Made by a program: the position numbers and the translations under genes
The notes under the pieces: model-generated
Databases searched by the model: none
Told to the model about the DNA's origin: nothing
Seen by the model: only the letters and a program-made list of their open reading frames with translations
Part shown: one piece after another, positions 1 through 11,239 of the stretch
Layout of the letters: every line of letters begins with the position of its first letter
Numbering within the stretch: the stretch's first letter is position 1
DNA from: CAVQGM01 sp963712065
Lineage (GTDB): Bacteria; Actinomycetota; Acidimicrobiia; Acidimicrobiales; Acidimicrobilacustridaceae
DNA length: 64,000 nucleotides
Direction of reading: 5' to 3'
Assembly (NCBI GenBank): GCA_963712065.1
Contig: CAVQGM010000002.1
Coordinates: forward strand, 1,550,001 to 1,614,000

Positions 1-2
1 AC

Positions 3-320
3 GCGCTGTGGGCCGACGACGTCACGTGGACCACGCCGGGCGAGAGCACCGTCGCCGGCACCGCCCGGGGCAAGGCGGCGGTCATCGCCCAGTACGGCCG
101 CTACGGAGGCGAGACCGACGGGACGTTCAAGGCCGACCTGAAGGCGATCTTCGACGGCGACGACGGCCGGGTCATCGGCCTCCACCACAACTCGGGCACG
201 CGCGACGGTCGCCGGCTGGACACCGACTGCTGCATCGTGTTCGAGGTCGAGGACGGACGCATCACGTCCGGCACCGAGCACTTCTTCGACCTGCACGACT
301 GGGACCAGTTCTGGTCCTGA
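3..320 (+). CDS. SnoaL-like / NTF2-fold protein, 5-prime end cut off
   Basis: Only the last 105 residues are inside the window. The visible part reads ALWADDVTWTTPGES near its start and EHFFDLHDWDQFWS at its end. This is the cone-shaped alpha+beta fold of SnoaL/ketosteroid-isomerase-like proteins, with the usual pattern of a DDVTW stretch, a G-K-A-V helix and a late aromatic strand. Members bind small hydrophobic ligands or act as isomerases, hydrolases or cyclases; the substrate cannot be told. The gene ends in TGA followed at once by a strong hairpin. The fold call is by pattern only. Confidence 0.7.
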   Translation, partial: ALWADDVTWTTPGESTVAGTARGKAAVIAQYGRYGGETDGTFKADLKAIFDGDDGRVIGLHHNSGTRDGRRLDTDCCIVFEVEDGRITSGTEHFFDLHDWDQFWS

Positions 321-329
321 GCACCGGTC

Positions 330-372
330 GGTGCCGACGCCCCGGCCGCTGCTCGGCCGGGGCGTCGGCACC
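330..372. terminator. Perfect 19-bp stem hairpin between convergent genes
   Basis: Arms 330-348 and 354-372 are perfectly complementary around the loop CTGCT. It starts 10 bases after the SnoaL-like stop and sits before the end of the opposing methyltransferase gene. There is no T-run, so it fits the U-less terminators common in high-GC actinobacteria and could work in both directions. Confidence 0.8.
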
Positions 373-443
373 TCCCCTACCACGAACGTCTCCAAGAGGT
401 GGCCGAGCTCAGTCGACGCGGTCGGGTCTCGTCGCCTCTCACA

Positions 444-1190
444 TCACCGCGCCATCAGTGCGAAGACGCCCCAGCCGAGGTACTCACGCGTGGAGCGGGC
501 GTAGCGTTCGGGTTCGGAGTCGAGTTCGGCTCGAACATCCGCGGCGAGGTCGTCGTCGGGGTTCGCTTCGAGCCATCGGCGCATGGTGAGCCACTTGGCC
601 GCCTCGTACCTGTCCCAACCGTCTCGGTCTGCCAGAACCATCTCCACGACGTCGTAGTCGAGGGCGCGGAACGACGCGAGCAGCTCGGGAAGCATGAGGA
701 AGTCGGAGACCGAAGCGGCAAGGCATCCCTCGGCGACGTCCTCCGTCGGCGGCAACTGCAGCCAGTACGGCTCGCCGATGAGGATGATCCCTCCGGCGCG
801 GAGGCTCTCCGCCAGAAGATCGATGGTGCCGGAGACTCCCCCACCGATCCACGTGGCACCGAGACATGCCGCTACACCGACCTCTTCGTCGGCGACGTAG
901 CCGGCAGCGTCGTCGTGGATGAACTCGACCTGATCGGCGACGCCGAGCTCTTCAGCGCGGAGCTTCGCTTGCGCAGTGAACAGCTGGCTCATGTCGATAC
1001 CGGTGCCGATGGTTCCGTGATCGCGCGCCCAGGTGCACAGCATCTCGCCCGAACCGCTGCCGAGGTCGAGCACGCGAGTCCCCGGTTCCAGGCGCAACGC
1101 CGAGCCGAGAGTGGCGAGCTTCTCGGGCGTGAACGGGTTGTGGATGCGGTGTGCACTCTCGGTGATGTTGAAGATCCGTGGAATGTCCAC
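444..1190 (-). CDS. SAM-dependent methyltransferase, class I
   Basis: Protein of 248 residues. Motif I of class I methyltransferases is clear (VLDLGSGSGEML), followed by the acidic strand end GTGIDMSQ and the HDDAAGY region. The fold is that of small-molecule and cyclopropane-synthase-like enzymes; the substrate is unknown. The GTG at 1190 was chosen because AGGGAG lies 9 bases upstream and the protein then starts VDIPRIFNITES; the frame stays open to 1289, but that extension looks non-coding. Monocistronic and convergent with the SnoaL-like gene. Confidence 0.8.
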   Translation of the reverse strand: MDIPRIFNITESAHRIHNPFTPEKLATLGSALRLEPGTRVLDLGSGSGEMLCTWARDHGTIGTGIDMSQLFTAQAKLRAEELGVADQVEFIHDDAAGYVADEEVGVAACLGATWIGGGVSGTIDLLAESLRAGGIILIGEPYWLQLPPTEDVAEGCLAASVSDFLMLPELLASFRALDYDVVEMVLADRDGWDRYEAAKWLTMRRWLEANPDDDLAADVRAELDSEPERYARSTREYLGWGVFALMAR

Positions 1191-1328
1191 TGCAGGAAGC
1201 TCCCTACGCCGGTGTGAATGGAATCGGTGCGCCGCTCGCCGGTCATCGCAAGGCGCGGACGGCTCTCGACCTCCAGCGAGCGTACGCACGGGGGCCGCTC
1301 CGCCCGCCGTTCGATCCGTCGGAGTTCG

Positions 1329-2890
1329 TCAGACGTCCGGCGGCGTTCCCCACCCGCCGCCGCCCGGCGTGAGCATCCGGAGGACGTCGCCGGCCTTCAG
1401 CTGGATCGTGCACTTGTCCGGCAGGCGCTCGGCCCGCGACTCGTCGCCGCCGGGCAGCAGCCAGTTCTCCCCCACCGCCCCGGGCTCGCCGCCGGCGAGG
1501 CCCCACGGCTGCGAGACCCGCCGCTCGGTGATCAGCGCACACGGTCGCATCCGTCGAGCACCTGCAGGTCCCGCTCGATCCCCTCCCCACCCGGCGCCGA
1601 GCCTGCACCCCCGCTCCCCCGCCGCAGCCGCTGTCGCAGCACCCGCAGCGGGAACGCCCGCTCCAGCGCCTCGATGGGCGTGTTCTTCGTGTTGGTCATG
1701 GCCGTGTGCACCCCGCTCATGCCGGGGAGGAACGGACGGCCCCCCTGCCCGCCGGCCACGGTCTCGTAGTACACCCACGGCCGCGCCGGATCGGTGCCGC
1801 CGATGAGGACGTTGTTCATCGTCCCCTGGGAAGCAGCACCGAGGTGCCCGGGCCGGGCCGCGGCGAGGGCACCCAGGCACACGTCGGCCACCCGTTGGCT
1901 CACCTCCACGTTGCCGGCACCCACCGCCGCCGGCGACGTGGCGTTGACCAGCGTGCCGGCGGGGGCGACGACCCGCACCGGACGGATCGCCCCGCCGGTG
2001 CTCGGGATGGTCGGGTCGAGGGCCGAGCGGAGGGCGAAGGCGACGGCGCTGACCGTCACCGACTCCACCGCGTTCACGTTGCCGGGCCGCTGGGCGTCGG
2101 TGCCGGTGAAGTCGAAGGTGGCCTCGTCGCCGGCGATCGTGAGGGTGACGACGATCCGGGTCTCGTGCTGCTGGTGGTCCTCGGGGCCGAACGAGTCGAC
2201 CACGTCCTCGAACCGCCACACCCCGTCGGCCACCGTGGCCAGCTCCGCCCGCATCCGCCGCTCGCCGTAGGCCAGCACCTCGGCCACCACACCCGCCCCG
2301 TTCGCCGAGACGAGCTCGACCAGTCGGGCCACACCGACGGCGTTGGCGCCGACCTGGGCGTCGAGGTCGCCGACCCGCTCGTCGGGAGTCCGTGAGTTGG
2401 CGAACAGGAGCGCCCGCACCTCGTGGGTGAGCCGCACCGGCGGGATGCGCAGCCCCTCCTCGAAGATCTCCACCGCGCCGGCCGGGATCGATCCCGGGGC
2501 CGATCCCCCGACGTCGGCGTGGTGAGCCCGGTTGGCGGCCCACCCCACCAGCTCGGTGCCGGCGAAGGCCGGGGCGACGAGGGTGATGTCGTTGAGGTGG
2601 GTACCACCGGCGAAGGGGTCGTTGACGATCGCCTGGTCACCGGGCCGCAGCGTCGGCCCGAGGTGCTCGACCACCGCTCGCACCGACGCCGGCATCGAGC
2701 CCAGGTGCACGGGGATGTGCTCGGCCTGCACCAGCAGCTCGCCGTCGGGCGTGAACAGGGCAGCCGAGCAGTCGGCCCGCTCCTTGATGTTGGGGCTGAA
2801 CGCCGCCCGGCGCAGCACCGCCCCCATCTCGTCGGCGATGCCCGTGAGCCGGGACACGAGCACCTGCAGGGCGGCGGGGTCGAGGGTCAT
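1329..2890 (-). pseudogene. hyuB: Hydantoinase B / oxoprolinase, frameshifted near the 3-prime end
   Basis: About 520 residues once one missing base near 1549-1552 is restored. The first part (MTLDPAALQVLVSRLTGIA onward) has the family hallmarks ADCSAALFT, EHIPVHLGSMP, NDPFAGGTHLNDI and FDFTGT. In that frame a stop comes at 1532. The next frame then reads ALITERRVSQPWGLAGG and ends TPGGGGWGTPPDV, the expected C-terminus. HyuB works with HyuA in ATP-dependent opening of hydantoin or 5-oxoproline rings, or as part of acetone-type carboxylases. Start at 2890 overlaps the hyuA stop as ATGA. The shift may be a sequencing error or a real lesion. Confidence 0.85.
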
Positions 2891-4749
2891 GGGGTGACCC
2901 CTCCACCGCGAGCCGTGAGCCGGGTCAGGACGAGGGCGCCGGCAGCGCCCGGCTCGGCCCGCCAACCCTCGGGCACCCAGATGGTGCAGTCGGGTTCGGC
3001 GATCACCGTCGGACCGACGGCCGCGCCCCGCTCGACCGAGGGCAGGTCGGCCATCCCGACGGGTGACTCGACCCGCGCCGACGCTCGCAGGGCGACGACC
3101 TCGACCGGGTGATCGGTCCGGGCGTAGCCGTTGCGCCGGGCGTGCTCGGCGTGGAAGTCGTCGACCGACGACACCGACAGCTCGTGGCTCTGCCCCTGGT
3201 AGCGGCAGTCGAGCCGGTGCTCGGTGCCCGCGTCGGGCCCGCCGACGCGGGCGGCGGCCTCGGCCGCGAGCGCCTCGACGGCGGCGGCCGCGCCGCCGAC
3301 CTCGAGCGGGTCGGGCCACGACCGCACGAGGTCGACCTGGCGGGGCGCGGCGAGAATGCCGACGGCCGAGAGCACGCCGGCCCGGGCGGGCACGATCACC
3401 GCCGCCATGTCGAGGGCCTCGGCGAGGGCGCAGGCGTGCAGGGGCCCCGCCCCGCCGAAGGCGACGAGGGCCAGCCCCCTCGGGTCCGCCCCCCGCTCGA
3501 CCGACACGGTGCGGATCGCCTGCTCCATCCCCGCGTTCACCACGGCGATGACCCCCTCGGCCGTCACCCCCGCTCGCTCGAGCGCGGTCCGGGCACCGTC
3601 GACGTCGAGGCGGCCGATGCCGGGCAGCTCGGCGTCGGACGGGATGCGGCCGGCGACGAGGTCCGCGTCGGTGACGGTCGGTCGGGTGCCGCCCTTGCCG
3701 TAGGCGACGGGCCCGGGCACCGCACCGGCGCTCTCCGGACCGACGACGAGCGCCCCGCCGGCGTCGATGCGGGCGATCGACCCACCGCCGGCGCCGATGG
3801 TGTGCACGTCGAGCGACGGCATCCGCACGGGGAGGCCGGCCACCTCCCGCTCGGCGGCCGGCTCGGGGCGCCCACCGAGCACCAGGCAGACGTCGGTGCT
3901 GGTGCCGCCCATGTCGAACGTGACGGCCTCGGGATAGCCGTTGGCGGCGGCCACCGCGGCCCCCGCCGCGACCCCTCCGGCCGGTCCCGACAGCAGCAGG
4001 GCGGCGGGCGTCTCGGCCGCCTCCACGGCCGGCACGAGGCCACCGGCCGAGGTCATCACCAGCACCTGGTCGGCGGCGTCGGCCAGCCCACGGAGGTAAC
4101 GACGGCACGCCGGTCGGAGGTAGGCGTTCACCACGGTCGTCACCGTGCGCTCGTACTCGCGGAACTCGGGGGTGACGGCCGACGAGCACGACACGTCGAA
4201 ACCGGCGGCGGCGAGGCCGGCGGCCACCGCCTGCTCGTGGTCGGGATCCAGGTCGGCGTGCAGCAGGCAGACGGCCACCGCGTCGACGACGTCGGGATCG
4301 AGGGAGGCGATGGCCCCCGCCAGCGAGCCCGGATCGACCGGGGTCAGCTCAGCGCCGTCGGCGGCCAGCCGTTCGACCACTTCGAACCGCAGCTCCCGAG
4401 GCACGAGCGGTGTCGGACGGTCGGCGTGCTGGTCGTAGAGCGAGGGCCGGTCCTGGCGGGCGATCTCGATGACGTCGGCGAAGCCGTCGGTGGTGACGAG
4501 CGCGACCGTGGCGCCTCGCCGTTCGAGCAGCGCGTTGGTGGCGACGGTGCTGCCGTGGGCCAGCTCGTCGAGGGCGTCGAGGGCGACGACGGCGAGTGCC
4601 TCGCGCACCGCCCGCCCCGGGTCGTCGGGGGTGGAGGGCACCTTGACGATGCGCCCGTCGGCGGCGACCAGATCGGTGAACGTGCCCCCGGTGTCGGTGC
4701 CGACCCGCGTCCGCCCGGACCGACCGCCGGTCACGGGGCGAGGATCCAC
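2887..4749 (-). CDS. hyuA: Hydantoinase A / 5-oxoprolinase ATP-binding subunit
   Basis: Protein of 620 residues with the actin-like ATPase signatures of the family: VGTDTGGTFTDLV near residue 17, STVATNALLERRG, FDMGGTSTDV, HTIGAGGGSIA and FGGAGPLHACALAE. It forms the ATP-using half of a HyuA-HyuB amidohydrolase or a related carboxylase subunit; the substrate cannot be told. GTG at 4749 has GAGGG upstream. A second GTG at 4734 overlaps the RNase H stop as GTGA and is an equally good alternative. Translationally coupled to hyuB by ATGA overlap. Confidence 0.88.
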   Translation of the reverse strand: MDPRPVTGGRSGRTRVGTDTGGTFTDLVAADGRIVKVPSTPDDPGRAVREALAVVALDALDELAHGSTVATNALLERRGATVALVTTDGFADVIEIARQDRPSLYDQHADRPTPLVPRELRFEVVERLAADGAELTPVDPGSLAGAIASLDPDVVDAVAVCLLHADLDPDHEQAVAAGLAAAGFDVSCSSAVTPEFREYERTVTTVVNAYLRPACRRYLRGLADAADQVLVMTSAGGLVPAVEAAETPAALLLSGPAGGVAAGAAVAAANGYPEAVTFDMGGTSTDVCLVLGGRPEPAAEREVAGLPVRMPSLDVHTIGAGGGSIARIDAGGALVVGPESAGAVPGPVAYGKGGTRPTVTDADLVAGRIPSDAELPGIGRLDVDGARTALERAGVTAEGVIAVVNAGMEQAIRTVSVERGADPRGLALVAFGGAGPLHACALAEALDMAAVIVPARAGVLSAVGILAAPRQVDLVRSWPDPLEVGGAAAAVEALAAEAAARVGGPDAGTEHRLDCRYQGQSHELSVSSVDDFHAEHARRNGYARTDHPVEVVALRASARVESPVGMADLPSVERGAAVGPTVIAEPDCTIWVPEGWRAEPGAAGALVLTRLTARGGGVTP

Positions 4750-5750
4750 ACCTCGCCCTCGCCGAGGTGGTCGACGAGGGAGCGGTGCACCCGGCCGACG
4801 CCGTCGTCGACGCCGTCCCAGACGAGGAGGGCCTCGGCGACGTGGCGGGCGAACCAGGCGTCGCGCCGGGCGAGCGCGGCGCCGGCCTGCTGCTTCGACG
4901 ACGGCACCTTGCGCTGCAGGGTGATCACGTCGACGGCGCCGTCGCGCAACTCACGGAAGCGTCGCCGGGCCGGAGCCGGCCACATCTTGTCGGGGTCGGG
5001 GTACGGCAGCACCACGAGGTGGGGCACGCCGGCGTCGACCGCGGCCTGCGCCCCCAGCGTCTCGGCGCCGAGCCGCAGGCCGCTGACCACGACCAGGTCC
5101 TCGTGCAGCTCGCGCTTGGCGGTGATGATCTCGGTGAGCCGGCGACGCAGGTCGCGCACCTCCGTCGACCCGCGGCCGTCGAACGCCTCGTAGCCACCGA
5201 GCTCGGGCGGGCGGTGCCCGAGCACCACGATCGGGTGGCCCGGCAGGGGCGCCGCCTCGACCGCCTCCGCCCGGGCGGTGGGCGTGTCGGCCGGCCCCAG
5301 CTCGGTGGGCGGCTCGTCGCCGTGGCGGGCCCGCTGGGTCAGGGCGGCCTCGACGGCCAGCCGGTCGACGAGATCGTTCATGGGGTCGCCGCCGTGGCCC
5401 TTCACCCACCGGAACACCACGTCGCCCCGCTCCCGCACCAGGTCGATCAGGGGCTCCCACAGGTCGCGGTTGGCGACCGGCTTGCGCTGGCTGTTGACCC
5501 AGTCCTTCCGCAGCCACGCCTCCCACCAGCGGTCGCGGAAGCAGTTGACGACGTAGGTGGAGTCGCTGACCACCTCCAGCCGGCCGGGGTTGGCCCTGAC
5601 CGCTTCGAGGGCGGCGGCGATCTCCATCCGCTGGTTGGTGGTGTCGGGGTCGGGCCCGCTGGCGAACGCGCCGCCGGGCACCGCCCAGGCCCAACCGCCC
5701 GGCCCCGGGTTCCCGCTGCAGGCCCCGTCGGTGTAGACGACCGTCGACAT
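4731..5750 (-). CDS. rnhA: Ribonuclease HI fused to a C-terminal SLOG-like domain
   Basis: Protein of 339 residues. Residues 1-150 are RNase HI, with catalytic residues by alignment D8 (TDGACSGNPG), E43 (QRMEIAA), D63 (SDSTYV), H119 (KGHGGDP) and D129; it cuts RNA in RNA-DNA hybrids. After a linker, residues about 190-335 carry GHRPPELGGYE, VVVSGLRLGAE and VVLPYPDPDKMW, resembling the SLOG Rossmann family (YpsA/DprA-like) that binds nucleotides or nucleic acid. The ATG at 5750 starts right at the RNase fold; the frame runs on to 5867 without homology. The stop overlaps hyuA. Confidence 0.85.
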   Translation of the reverse strand: MSTVVYTDGACSGNPGPGGWAWAVPGGAFASGPDPDTTNQRMEIAAALEAVRANPGRLEVVSDSTYVVNCFRDRWWEAWLRKDWVNSQRKPVANRDLWEPLIDLVRERGDVVFRWVKGHGGDPMNDLVDRLAVEAALTQRARHGDEPPTELGPADTPTARAEAVEAAPLPGHPIVVLGHRPPELGGYEAFDGRGSTEVRDLRRRLTEIITAKRELHEDLVVVSGLRLGAETLGAQAAVDAGVPHLVVLPYPDPDKMWPAPARRRFRELRDGAVDVITLQRKVPSSKQQAGAALARRDAWFARHVAEALLVWDGVDDGVGRVHRSLVDHLGEGEVWILAP

Positions 5751-5890
5751 GTGGGCGGCAGTCTCCCACGGCTGCCTGCCCCGCTCCGCGGAGCGGCCGA
5801 TCCCGCCCACCCCGACGGTCGGGGCACTGCGGCATCGGCGTGGGCTTCCGGCATCATGGGACGACACCCCACCAGGCGAGAGGCCGGCCG

Positions 5891-8596
<2,706 letters not shown>

Positions 8597-8672
8597 GCGG
8601 CGAGGCGGCCTCCTCCAGCGCTCGGGCCTCCCCCTGCGCCGGTTCGGTGCGTCGCGGGGGTCGCCGGGCTTC

Positions 8673-8678
8673 TAGCCT
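8673..8678 (+). promoter_or_regulatory. Leaderless -10 box (TAGCCT) of the HhH-GPD gene
   Basis: TAGCCT ends 7 bases before the ATG at 8686, and no Shine-Dalgarno lies between. This fits an actinobacterial TAnnnT box with transcription starting at the start codon. Confidence 0.6.
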
Positions 8679-8685
8679 CCCGTCC

Positions 8686-9270
8686 ATGGCTGCTGCGAAG
8701 ACCCTGCCCGTCACCGGGGATCCCGAGGCCGACGACCTGCTGGTGAAGGACCCGTTGGCCCTGCTCATCGGGATGCTGCTCGACCAGCAGGTGCCGATGG
8801 AGTGGGCGTTCAAAGGACCGTCCACCCTGAAGGACCGGCTCGGCGGTCACCTCGACGCCGCGGCCATCGCCGGGTACGACCCCGAGGCGTTCGAGGCCCT
8901 GTGCAAGGAGAAGCCCGCCCTGCACCGCTACCCCGGCTCGATGGCCAAGCGCACCCAGGCCCTCTGCCGGGCGGTGGTCGACGACTACGACGGCGATGCC
9001 GCCCGCATCTGGAACGGCGTGCAGGACCCGGCGGAGCTCTACGCCCGTCTGCGGGCCCTGCCCGGCTACGGCGAGGAGAAGGCCAAGATCTTCCTCGCCA
9101 TCCTCGGCAAGCGGCTCGGCGTCGCCCCGAAGGGCTGGGAGGAGCTGGCCGCCCCGTTCGGCGACTCGACGCCCCGCTCGGTCGCCGACATCGACTCGCC
9201 CGAGGCCCTCCAGGCGGTGCGGGCGTTCAAGCAGGAGCGCAAGAAGCAGGGCAAGGGCAAGGCCGACTGA
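8686..9270 (+). CDS. HhH-GPD family base-excision repair protein
   Basis: Protein of 194 residues. It begins LPVTGDPEADDLLVKDPLALLIGMLLDQQV, a typical DNA-glycosylase helical start, and has a helix-hairpin-helix LPGYGEEKAKIF around residue 125. It lacks the four-cysteine Fe-S loop of MutY/Nth and is short, matching a small actinobacterial HhH-GPD family of unknown lesion specificity. The lysine-rich tail may bind DNA. The start was set by a TAGCCT box 7 bases upstream. Confidence 0.85.
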   Translation: MAAAKTLPVTGDPEADDLLVKDPLALLIGMLLDQQVPMEWAFKGPSTLKDRLGGHLDAAAIAGYDPEAFEALCKEKPALHRYPGSMAKRTQALCRAVVDDYDGDAARIWNGVQDPAELYARLRALPGYGEEKAKIFLAILGKRLGVAPKGWEELAAPFGDSTPRSVADIDSPEALQAVRAFKQERKKQGKGKAD

Positions 9271-9299
9271 CCCCGGCGCCACCAGCCGCCGAGCCGCGG

Positions 9300-10067
9300 T
9301 CAGGCCTGCTGGGTGGCTCGGACCCGTTGGCGGTCGAGCCAGCCGAGCAGCATCGCCACCGCCCGGGGATCGTGGCGCAGCTGGTGGGCCCCGCCGTCGA
9401 CGATCCGCAGGTCGGCGTCGCCGTGGGCGTCGGCGAGCACGCGGGCGTCGAACACCGGCACGGCGTCGTCCTCGCTGCCGTGCACCACCAGCAGGGGCCG
9501 GTCCCCGAGCTCGGGGGCGCAGGCGACGGGACGGACCTCCTTGATCTCCCGCGCCCATGCCTCGAACGCGGTCGGGAAGTTCGGGGTGCGGATGACCCCG
9601 ACGTCGCGGGCGTGCTGGAGCAGCCGGCGAGGATGGCTGGCCCAGTCATCGAAGTCGGCCGGTGTGCCCAAGGCGGCCACGCCCCGGATCTCGGGGTCGC
9701 GGGCACCAGCGCAGATCGCCATGGCGCCACCGGTGCCGAACCCGGCGATCCACACACCCCGCACGCCCTCGACCGATCGCAGCCACTCGCAGGCGGCCAG
9801 CAGGTCGTCCTGCCAGCCCCCGAAGGAGAAGTCACCGCCGGAGTCGCCACATCCGCGGAAGGTGAAGACCAGGACGAACCACCCCATCTCGGTGGCGATG
9901 CGGTCGGCCAGCTCGGGGAACGAACGGGCCGACAGCCGCCCACCCTCGCGCAGGTGCGGGAAGCCGTGGCAGATCACGAGACCGGGAACGTAGGTGCCGG
10001 GCGCGCTGCGGGGCCGAGCGAGGTGCCCGGCGATCTCGATGCCCCCCGACTCGAACAGCTTCTCCAT
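9300..10067 (-). CDS. Alpha/beta hydrolase-fold protein lacking the usual nucleophile
   Basis: Protein of 255 residues with the fold of serine aminopeptidase/dienelactone-type hydrolases: HGFPHLREGG (oxyanion region), FRGCGDSGGDFSFGG, the acid region HGSEDDAVPV and the histidine region GGAHQLRHD. The nucleophile elbow, normally G-x-S-x-G, reads AGFGTGG, with Gly where Ser should be. It may be a non-catalytic or altered enzyme. It is the last gene of a three-gene run after the amidohydrolase, 10 bases downstream of its stop. Confidence 0.8.
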   Translation of the reverse strand: MEKLFESGGIEIAGHLARPRSAPGTYVPGLVICHGFPHLREGGRLSARSFPELADRIATEMGWFVLVFTFRGCGDSGGDFSFGGWQDDLLAACEWLRSVEGVRGVWIAGFGTGGAMAICAGARDPEIRGVAALGTPADFDDWASHPRRLLQHARDVGVIRTPNFPTAFEAWAREIKEVRPVACAPELGDRPLLVVHGSEDDAVPVFDARVLADAHGDADLRIVDGGAHQLRHDPRAVAMLLGWLDRQRVRATQQA

Positions 10068-10077
10068 CGTGAGCCGC

Positions 10078-10926
10078 CTACAGACCGAGCAGCCGCTCGG
10101 CGTTGCTCCGCAGCACCTTGGCTTCGATCTCGGGTGACGGCTCGTGGGCGCGGAAGGCGTCGAGCCACTTCCGGTAGGTGATGAAGGGGTAATCGGTGCC
10201 GAACAGCACCCGGTCCTGCAACGGTCCGAGGACGGCCCGGGTGAGCTCGGGCGACCACCGCTTGGGCGACCAGCCCGACAGGTCGATCCACACGTTGGTC
10301 TTGTGCTGGGCGACGGCCAGCATCTCGTCCTGCCACGGCCACGACGGATGGGCGCCGATCACCTGCAGGTCGGGGAAGTCGGCGGCGACCGCGTCGAGCA
10401 ACATGGGCCGCGAGAGACCGAGCTTGATCCCCCCGCCGCCCGGCAGGCCCGCGCCGAGGCCGGTGGTGCCGGTGTGGAACACGATCGGCACACCGAGCTC
10501 GACGCACGCCTCGTAGAGCGGGTACCAGCGCCCGTCGTCGGGGGAGAAGCCCTGCGCGCTCGGGTGCAGCTTGAGGCCGACGAGGCCGAGGTGCGTGACC
10601 GCCCGACGCAACTCGACCACCGCCGCGTCGCCCTTGTGGGGGTCGACCGAGGCGAAGCCGAGGAAGGCGTCGGGGTGCTCGCGCACGCACCCGGCCACGA
10701 AGTCGTTGGTGGTCGGTGGCAGGCCGGTGGCGGTCTCGGCGTCCCACGCGAACAGCACGGCGATCACGTCGTCGGCACGGAACTCGTCGGCCATCTCGGC
10801 GACGGTGCGGACCGGGATCTCGGTGCGGAAGTAGCGCTCGGTCGCCTCGCGGAACGGGCCCAGCCCGTCGACGAGCCATTCGCTCGTCGAGGGGTGCACG
10901 TGCATGTCGATGGCGGCCAGCGCCAC
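10078..10926 (-). CDS. Amidohydrolase family protein (ACMSD-like TIM barrel)
   Basis: Protein of 282 residues with metal-binding features of the amidohydrolase-2 family: DMHVHP at the N-terminus, GLKLHPSAQGF, FHTGTTG, GAHPSWPWQDEM and FGTDYPF near the C-terminus. Relatives include ACMS decarboxylase and other metal-dependent decarboxylases or lactonases; the substrate is not evident. The GTG at 10926 follows the upstream small gene's stop by 5 bases, so it is co-transcribed. Confidence 0.87.
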   Translation of the reverse strand: MALAAIDMHVHPSTSEWLVDGLGPFREATERYFRTEIPVRTVAEMADEFRADDVIAVLFAWDAETATGLPPTTNDFVAGCVREHPDAFLGFASVDPHKGDAAVVELRRAVTHLGLVGLKLHPSAQGFSPDDGRWYPLYEACVELGVPIVFHTGTTGLGAGLPGGGGIKLGLSRPMLLDAVAADFPDLQVIGAHPSWPWQDEMLAVAQHKTNVWIDLSGWSPKRWSPELTRAVLGPLQDRVLFGTDYPFITYRKWLDAFRAHEPSPEIEAKVLRSNAERLLGL

Positions 10927-10931
10927 GGGCC

Positions 10932-11159
10932 CTACGCCTCGACGTCGACGTCGGTGCGGCCGCTGCCGTTGCCCTTGTAGGGCTTGTAGCCGCGGTTGCG
11001 GGCCTCGGCCAGCGTGTCGGGGCCGAACCCGAGGAAGGTCTCGGCCGCCATCAGCTCCTCGACGATGGAGGCGTCCTCGAGGTTGTCGAGGTCGTAGACG
11101 ACCTGCTTGCGCTTGTCACCGACCCACCGGTGGTGCTCGAACTTGGTCGGGCGATCCAT
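10932..11159 (-). CDS. Small conserved hypothetical protein, 75 residues
   Basis: Reads MDRPTKFEHHRWVGDKRKQV at the N-terminus, then a charged middle (DLDNLEDASIVEELM) and TFLGFGPDTLAEARNRGYKP. No known domain recognised; it looks soluble and intracellular. It is the first gene of an operon with the amidohydrolase and hydrolase. A TATGCT box 6 bases before the ATG supports both the start and the gene being real. Confidence 0.75.
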   Translation of the reverse strand: MDRPTKFEHHRWVGDKRKQVVYDLDNLEDASIVEELMAAETFLGFGPDTLAEARNRGYKPYKGNGSGRTDVDVEA

Positions 11160-11165
11160 GCCCGG

Positions 11166-11171
11166 AGCATA
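11166..11171 (-). promoter_or_regulatory. Leaderless -10 box (TATGCT) of the 75-residue protein operon
   Basis: On the minus strand TATGCT is followed by CCGGGC and then ATG. The 6-base spacing and the lack of a Shine-Dalgarno fit leaderless transcription of the three-gene operon. Confidence 0.6.
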
Positions 11172-11239
11172 GGGCGACGCTCCGCCCGGGCTGGAACCGG
11201 CAGGACCCGTCGACCGTCGCCGGCGCCCGCACCACCTGA

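Noticed and set aside
3109..5193. Very long plus-strand frame over the hydantoinase genes.
   Set aside because: Gly/Arg/His-rich shadow typical of antisense frames in high-GC DNA; the minus strand has clear domains.
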